From UMGS363 sp964402055 (GTDB lineage Bacteria; Bacillota; Clostridia; Oscillospirales; Ruminococcaceae), in the NCBI GenBank assembly GCA_964402055.1, contig CAYOAV010000069.1:1-8984 (forward strand): a stretch of 8,984 bases of DNA, given 5' to 3'. How positions within the stretch are numbered: the stretch's first letter is position 1; each line of letters starts with the position of its first letter. This document shows positions 5,436-8,984 of this stretch, piece after piece. The position numbers and the translations under genes are program-made. The notes beneath the pieces are model-generated. The model worked only from the letters and a program-made list of their open reading frames with translations. It ran no database searches and was not told the origin of the DNA.

Positions 5436-7079
5436 TTAATTCAATCTATAATTCTTTAAGTCAGGCAGTTCGTCAAGTGTAAGAGTTCTTTCGTCATTGT
5501 ATGCCTTGATAAGCATATCCTTTTCGGTATATTCTTCATTCAGGACAAAATTTTTAAGAGTATACGGGTCTGCCCATGTTCCCCAGAAGAGCCAACGCGC
5601 GTTATTTTTCATGGTAAGCTCAGGATCCATTACACAGCCATTTTCAGAAAGTGCAACAAGCTTGCCCTTGGGAGAGGTTTCAACGCATTCTGTAAATGTT
5701 CCGTTAAAGCTTTCATAAACGTGATTTCCTGCGTAAATATCATATGAAATAATATCTACAGTTTCATCTCCAGGATACCACGATGGATCCTGACCGTTCC
5801 ACATCCAAATGAGATTTGTAAGGTTATGCTCGTTAGTCATTTTATCATACATAACATTCCAGAGCTTCTTATAGCTTTCAGGCTCACAGTCACCCCACCA
5901 GAACCAGCCGCCCGAAGCCTCGTGAAGCGGTCGCCAGATAACAGGAACGCCCATATCACGAAGTCTTGCAAGCTCTGTTGAGATAAGGTCTATATCATTC
6001 ATAAGAAGCTCATAACCTTCCTCGTCCTCGCCATTCATTATTTTATCAAGGTCTATATTTGACGCTTCTTTATAGAATGATTTATACCAAGGGTTGTCAT
6101 TGTCATTCTTGGCATATTGTTCGGGTGAACTCCAATGCCAGCAAAGCTGAACGATACCGCCTGCATTTTCATACCAGTCATATGCAAATTCAATCGTTCT
6201 GCCGCTTGCACCATTTTTTACATTCTGACTTGCATAATCCATCATATCAAGTCCAAGCACAGCAAACTGCTTACCTGTTGCTTCTTCAATTCTTGTAAGC
6301 TCGCTTGACTGTCTGCCCTTATCAGCGAACTGACCTGTTAGAGTGTATTTTCCGTAAATGTCGCAAAGGAAATTATAAAGCCGTAGCGTATTTTCATCAG
6401 CATTCGGATTGGAAAGCTTTTCTGTTATTTTATAGGTATCTTCGTTTATAGAAGTATTTGCCGTTATAATAAGGCTGTCATAATCGACATATCCCCATTG
6501 CGGAGAAAGAGCTATTGTATGTTCTCCTGCTTCAAGATATACACCCTTCATATAAGAATCGGAAATTTCCGCCGAACCGACTGTTTTAACATCTCCAGAA
6601 TGCTTGCCGTCAATGTATACATAATTTACACGTCCCGAATCAGGAGTTTTACAGCGGAAATTAAGGTCATACATACCTGAATTTTCAATATTTGCCTTAA
6701 ATTCAATTTTATCATTCTGACTGTTAAGTCCATTTACATATGCTCCGCCAGAAAAGCCATCAGCCTCGACAGCCTTGCAATTTCCCGAAAGTTCTGCATT
6801 TTCGGCTTCAAGCACAATTTCAAAATCTTCAGGAGCGTTATTTTCGCTCAATGGATAATCGGAAAGATCAATATCATCGTTATATTCTGTGCGAATCTCA
6901 CCAAAAATGCCTACAATAGCAGGATCACTATTATTGCTTGTAGTCGTTACAGCAGAAGTGGTAGTTGCAGCTGAAGTTTCTGACGCTTCAGCCAAAATAT
7001 CTGTTTTTTTACAGCTTGTAAAGCTTGAAACGTACATCAATGCGGCAACTGTTGCTGTTAATAATCTTGATTTTTTCAT
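5436..7079 (-). CDS. GH26 beta-mannanase lipoprotein with CBM35-like domain
   Basis: A predicted secreted, lipid-anchored endo-beta-1,4-mannanase of 547 residues. Residues 1-23 form a lipoprotein signal peptide (MKKSR, hydrophobic core, FTSC lipobox with Cys23). A Ser/Thr-rich linker (about 32-52) follows. Residues 87-207 look like a beta-sandwich CBM35 (starts EIVLEAENAELSG, ends GYVDYDSLIIT). The GH26 barrel runs from about 228 to 540, with CWHWSSP (313-319), the acid/base E387 in WRPLHEASGGWFWWG, and the nucleophile E479 in ALSENG. All key residues are present. AAGGAG (7087-7092 on the complement) lies 7 nt before the ATG and overlaps the stop of the upstream SufB-type gene, so the two are probably translated from one mRNA. 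No dockerin or SLH domain. Exact specificity (mannan, glucomannan or a related glucan) is inferred from family only. Confidence 0.93.
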   Translation of the reverse strand: MKKSRLLTATVAALMYVSSFTSCKKTDILAEASETSAATTTSAVTTTSNNSDPAIVGIFGEIRTEYNDDIDLSDYPLSENNAPEDFEIVLEAENAELSGNCKAVEADGFSGGAYVNGLNSQNDKIEFKANIENSGMYDLNFRCKTPDSGRVNYVYIDGKHSGDVKTVGSAEISDSYMKGVYLEAGEHTIALSPQWGYVDYDSLIITANTSINEDTYKITEKLSNPNADENTLRLYNFLCDIYGKYTLTGQFADKGRQSSELTRIEEATGKQFAVLGLDMMDYASQNVKNGASGRTIEFAYDWYENAGGIVQLCWHWSSPEQYAKNDNDNPWYKSFYKEASNIDLDKIMNGEDEEGYELLMNDIDLISTELARLRDMGVPVIWRPLHEASGGWFWWGDCEPESYKKLWNVMYDKMTNEHNLTNLIWMWNGQDPSWYPGDETVDIISYDIYAGNHVYESFNGTFTECVETSPKGKLVALSENGCVMDPELTMKNNARWLFWGTWADPYTLKNFVLNEEYTEKDMLIKAYNDERTLTLDELPDLKNYRLN

Positions 7080-7090
7080 TTTGCAACTCC

Positions 7091-8011
7091 TTATTTCAAA
7101 AAACCATTTATAATTTGTGCTTCTGCTTCTTCCTCAGTTAGTCCGAGCGTCATAAGCTTTATAAGCTGTTCACCAGCAATTTTACCTATTGCAGCTTCAT
7201 GAATAAGCGAAGCATCTATATTGTTTGCATCAAGTGCGGGAACAGCACTTATCTTTGCATTATTCATAATTATTCCATCGCATTCGGTATGACCTGTGCA
7301 AGCGGCATTTCCCTCCAGCTTTGAATAGAATATCTGACGTGAATTATCCTTTGCAACGGAGCGTGAAATAATATCTGCACCTGAATTTTCGCCGTTAAGC
7401 TCGGTATTATAGGTGCTTTCTGCATATTGATCGCCATGTGTCATAAGCCGTTCACGAACGATAAGCTTTGCGTTTTTTTCAAGCTTGGCAATTGTTGTAC
7501 GTTTTGTGGAATCAATGCCCTTTATTTGTACCATTTCCATCTCCATGGAGCTGTTCTCCTTCATATAGACTTCCGTGGTAGGATTCATAATACGTTCACC
7601 TGTTCCGTTACCCTCGCCGTAATGCTTTTCGACGTATTTAACCTTGGAATTTTTTCCAACAAAGAAACGGTGGAGTCCGTTATGCTGTGAAGCCTGATCT
7701 CCGCAGTTATGAATTCCACAACCTGCAATAATGACAACATCGGAATTTTCTCCGATGAAGAAATCGTTATAAACTGATTCGCTTAATCCACTTTCGCTTA
7801 TCACAACAGGGATATGAACGCTTTTATTTTTTGTGTTCGGCTTTATTTTTATGTCAATACCAGGCTTGTCTGTTTTTGAAACGATATCTATTTCAGCAGT
7901 GGTATTTCTTCCTGCCGCTTCACCGTTTGCACGAATATTATATGCTCCCTCGGGAACGCTGTGCAAGTCAGCTATCTCCGAAAGAAGCCTTTTCTGTATC
8001 TCATCAAGCAT
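7091..8011 (-). CDS. SufB/SufD-family Fe-S cluster scaffold, minimal (SmsB-type)
   Basis: A scaffold protein that, with the SufC ATPase, assembles Fe-S clusters in the cytosol. 306 residues, far shorter than a classical SufB (about 470-495) because the long N-terminal region is missing. The beta-helix core starts near residue 35, and the C-terminal SufBD segment is clear. C244 in HTECDGIIM matches the Cys taken as the active-site Cys of E. coli SufB, and H271-E272 in LIHEAAIGKI matches the conserved HE pair; the Cys-to-His distance is 27 here against about 28. The end LGLTEEEAEAQIINGFL is typical of the family. AAAGGAG (8021-8027 on the complement) sits 9 nt before the ATG inside the end of the SufC gene; 6 bp separate the genes. 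No sufD, sufS or sufU is nearby, so I infer the two-component SMS (SufBC-only) system. Gene symbols sufB and smsB are both in use, so I leave the field empty. Confidence 0.9.
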   Translation of the reverse strand: MLDEIQKRLLSEIADLHSVPEGAYNIRANGEAAGRNTTAEIDIVSKTDKPGIDIKIKPNTKNKSVHIPVVISESGLSESVYNDFFIGENSDVVIIAGCGIHNCGDQASQHNGLHRFFVGKNSKVKYVEKHYGEGNGTGERIMNPTTEVYMKENSSMEMEMVQIKGIDSTKRTTIAKLEKNAKLIVRERLMTHGDQYAESTYNTELNGENSGADIISRSVAKDNSRQIFYSKLEGNAACTGHTECDGIIMNNAKISAVPALDANNIDASLIHEAAIGKIAGEQLIKLMTLGLTEEEAEAQIINGFLK

Positions 8012-8017
8012 ATATTC

Positions 8018-8752
8018 TTACTCCTTTCCCGATACTCTTCTGCATGGATTTATGGCTGCAGAGGTTCCTTGAATTTTTGGCAAGATATCCTCACGCTTGC
8101 CGTAATGAAGAATTTTTCCGTCCGAAAGCACAGCTATTTCATCAGCAATATTCAGTATTTTTTCTTGGTGTGAAATTACAATTATTGATTTTGATTTATC
8201 CTCGTGCATTTTCTCAAAAACCTTTATAAGATTCGAAAAGCTCCAAAGATCTATTCCTGCTTCGGGTTCATCAAATACTGAAAGCTTTGAATTTTTAGCG
8301 GCAATGCCTGCTATTTCAATACGCTTCATTTCACCGCCCGAAAGACTGGAATTAACCTCACGCTCAATATAATCCTTAGCACAGAGCCCAACCTCGGAAA
8401 GATACACACAGGCTTCGGAAACTGAAAGTTCACGTTTAGCGGCAATTCTTAGCAAGTCGATAATACGGATACCTTTAAAACGTACAGGCTGTTGAAATGC
8501 AAAGCTTATGCCGAGGTTCGCACGCTCGGAAATGGACATATCGGTTATATCGTGTCCATCAAATATGATCTGACCGCAGGTAGGTTTTTCTATTCCCATT
8601 ATAAGCTTGGCTGTTGTTGATTTTCCACCGCCGTTAGGGCCTGTCACCGCAAGAAATTTTCCGTCCTCAACGCATAAGCTAAGATTTTTGATAATTTCTT
8701 TTTCGCCATTTTCACCTTCGGCAGAATAGGATATATTTTTAAGTTCAAGCAT
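8018..8752 (-). CDS. sufC: SufC-type ATPase of the Fe-S cluster assembly complex (SmsC-type)
   Basis: A cytosolic ABC-type ATPase that powers cluster assembly on the SufB scaffold; it has no membrane partner. 244 residues with Walker A GPNGGGKST (38-46), Q-loop FQQPVRFKG (86-94), signature LSGGEMKR (137-144), Walker B LSVFDEPEAGID (157-168) and the switch histidine in VISHQE (H195). DEPEAGIDLWSFSNL is characteristic of SufC rather than of transporters. I prefer the ATG at 8752 over the in-frame ATG at 8770: starts such as MLELKNIS are usual in the family, the upstream ATG has no ribosome binding site, and GAGGT (8764-8768 on the complement) stands 11 nt before the chosen one. First gene of the operon sufC, sufB, GH26, membrane protein. 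Confidence 0.93.
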   Translation of the reverse strand: MLELKNISYSAEGENGEKEIIKNLSLCVEDGKFLAVTGPNGGGKSTTAKLIMGIEKPTCGQIIFDGHDITDMSISERANLGISFAFQQPVRFKGIRIIDLLRIAAKRELSVSEACVYLSEVGLCAKDYIEREVNSSLSGGEMKRIEIAGIAAKNSKLSVFDEPEAGIDLWSFSNLIKVFEKMHEDKSKSIIVISHQEKILNIADEIAVLSDGKILHYGKREDILPKIQGTSAAINPCRRVSGKE

Positions 8753-8763
8753 GTTATGTTCAT

Positions 8764-8768
8764 ACCTC
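8764..8768 (-). promoter_or_regulatory. Ribosome binding site deciding the sufC start
   Basis: GAGGT on the complement, 11 nt before the ATG at 8752. It lies inside the six-codon extension that begins at 8770, which argues against that longer start. The spacing is somewhat long. Confidence 0.6.
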
Positions 8769-8786
8769 ATTTCGTTATGAGAATTT

Positions 8787-8801
8787 ATACAAATATTGTA
8801 T
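8787..8801. promoter_or_regulatory. Perfect palindrome over the -10 box of the suf operon: candidate operator
   Basis: ATACAAATATTGTAT has two 6-bp arms around a 3-bp centre. It covers the -10 box (8795-8800) and the expected start point of the suf promoter. Its right half extends to ATTGTATCA (8795-8803), which recurs at 8896-8904. I do not recognise it as a known Fur, PerR, Rex or IscR site. Confidence 0.5.
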
Positions 8802-8823
8802 CATTATTACCTTAATGTGTCAA
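8795..8823 (-). promoter_or_regulatory. Proximal promoter of the suf-GH26 operon
   Basis: On the complement, TTGACA (8818-8823) and TACAAT (8795-8800) are 17 bp apart. Transcription would start near 8788, giving a leader of about 36 nt. Confidence 0.75.
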
Positions 8824-8831
8824 GTAAAATT

Positions 8832-8860
8832 ATTATACCCGAAATATATGAAATTTTCAA
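8832..8860 (-). promoter_or_regulatory. Distal promoter of the suf-GH26 operon
   Basis: On the complement, TTGAAA (8855-8860) and TATAAT (8832-8837) are 17 bp apart. Together with the proximal one it forms a tandem pair about 37 bp apart. Confidence 0.6.
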
Positions 8861-8889
8861 CTTTACGTTCTATTACTTGATTGAAATGC

Positions 8890-8918
8890 TTGACAATTGT
8901 ATCAATAAGTGCTATAAC
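8890..8918 (+). promoter_or_regulatory. Divergent promoter reading out of the window
   Basis: TTGACA (8890-8895) and TATAAC (8913-8918) are 17 bp apart with an extended -10 TGC. Its spacer carries ATTGTATCA (8896-8904). Transcription would start near 8925 and run through the second 23-bp repeat; the gene it serves is beyond 8984. Confidence 0.75.
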
Positions 8919-8936
8919 ATTAAATATAGTATTGCT

Positions 8937-8959
8937 CCCCCAATTAACTCCTGAATTTT
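8937..8959 (-). repeat. 23-bp repeat, copy 2 (inverted relative to 4853-4875)
   Basis: Exact reverse complement of 4853-4875 over 23 bases (CCCCCAATTAACTCCTGAA and the following four T). It lies about 20 bp downstream of the divergent -10 box and 25 bases from the window end. The last 25 bases hold no start codon that I can support. Confidence 0.85.
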
Positions 8960-8984
8960 CTGCTTGCTCCGCACCCGAAATCCG

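Noticed and set aside
8753..8770. Longer sufC start at 8770 (adds six codons)
   Set aside because: No ribosome binding site before it, and the only GAGGT lies inside the extension.

Overview
The window looks like a low-GC Firmicute, most likely a fibre-degrading gut Clostridium of the Ruminococcus / Oscillospiraceae type. The reasons are AT-rich intergenic DNA, strong AAGGAG ribosome binding sites, consensus sigma-A promoters with 17-bp spacers, a T-box leader, a tRNA gene with encoded CCA, two plant-polysaccharide hydrolases (GH5 and GH26), and a short two-gene SufC/SufB iron-sulfur system. This is judged from the sequence alone. The 100-N block inside trpA shows a draft, probably scaffolded, assembly.

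Left part (1-2190, + strand): a tryptophan-type T-box leader (specifier UGG) ends in a long terminator and feeds trpB-trpA, the two subunits of tryptophan synthase. trpA is interrupted by the assembly gap, which hides its catalytic N-terminal part. A consensus promoter starts inside the trpA stop codon and a terminator-like hairpin follows at once. They separate the trp unit from a GH5 beta-glucanase with no signal peptide, so probably cytoplasmic (2266-3261).

Middle (3262-5091, + strand): a single tRNA-Lys(TTT) with a perfect extended -10 promoter and its own terminator; then a short element of about 110 bp with imperfect terminal inverted repeats (MITE-like); then a stand-alone ATP-pyrophosphatase subunit of GMP synthase (no glutaminase domain) with its own promoter and terminator; then about 300 bp without a convincing gene. 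That last stretch carries one copy of a 23-bp repeat and a hairpin terminator.

Right part (5092-8984, - strand): one tightly packed operon read right to left: SufC-type ATPase, SufB-type scaffold (306 aa, the size of a minimal SUF/SMS system), a GH26 beta-mannanase lipoprotein with a CBM35-like domain, and a small three-helix membrane protein. Spacings are 6, 11 and 35 bp, with no terminator between. Joining an extracellular mannanase to a cytosolic Fe-S assembly pair is unexpected. At the right edge, tandem promoters drive this operon and a divergent consensus promoter points out of the window. Both sides carry an ATTGTATCA motif placed like an operator, and the second, inverted copy of the 23-bp repeat lies just beyond.

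I see no CRISPR array, prophage or complete insertion sequence. The most interesting items are the Fe-S/mannanase operon with its divergent regulatory region, the separated GMP synthase subunit, and the inverted 23-bp repeats that flank the right-hand block.
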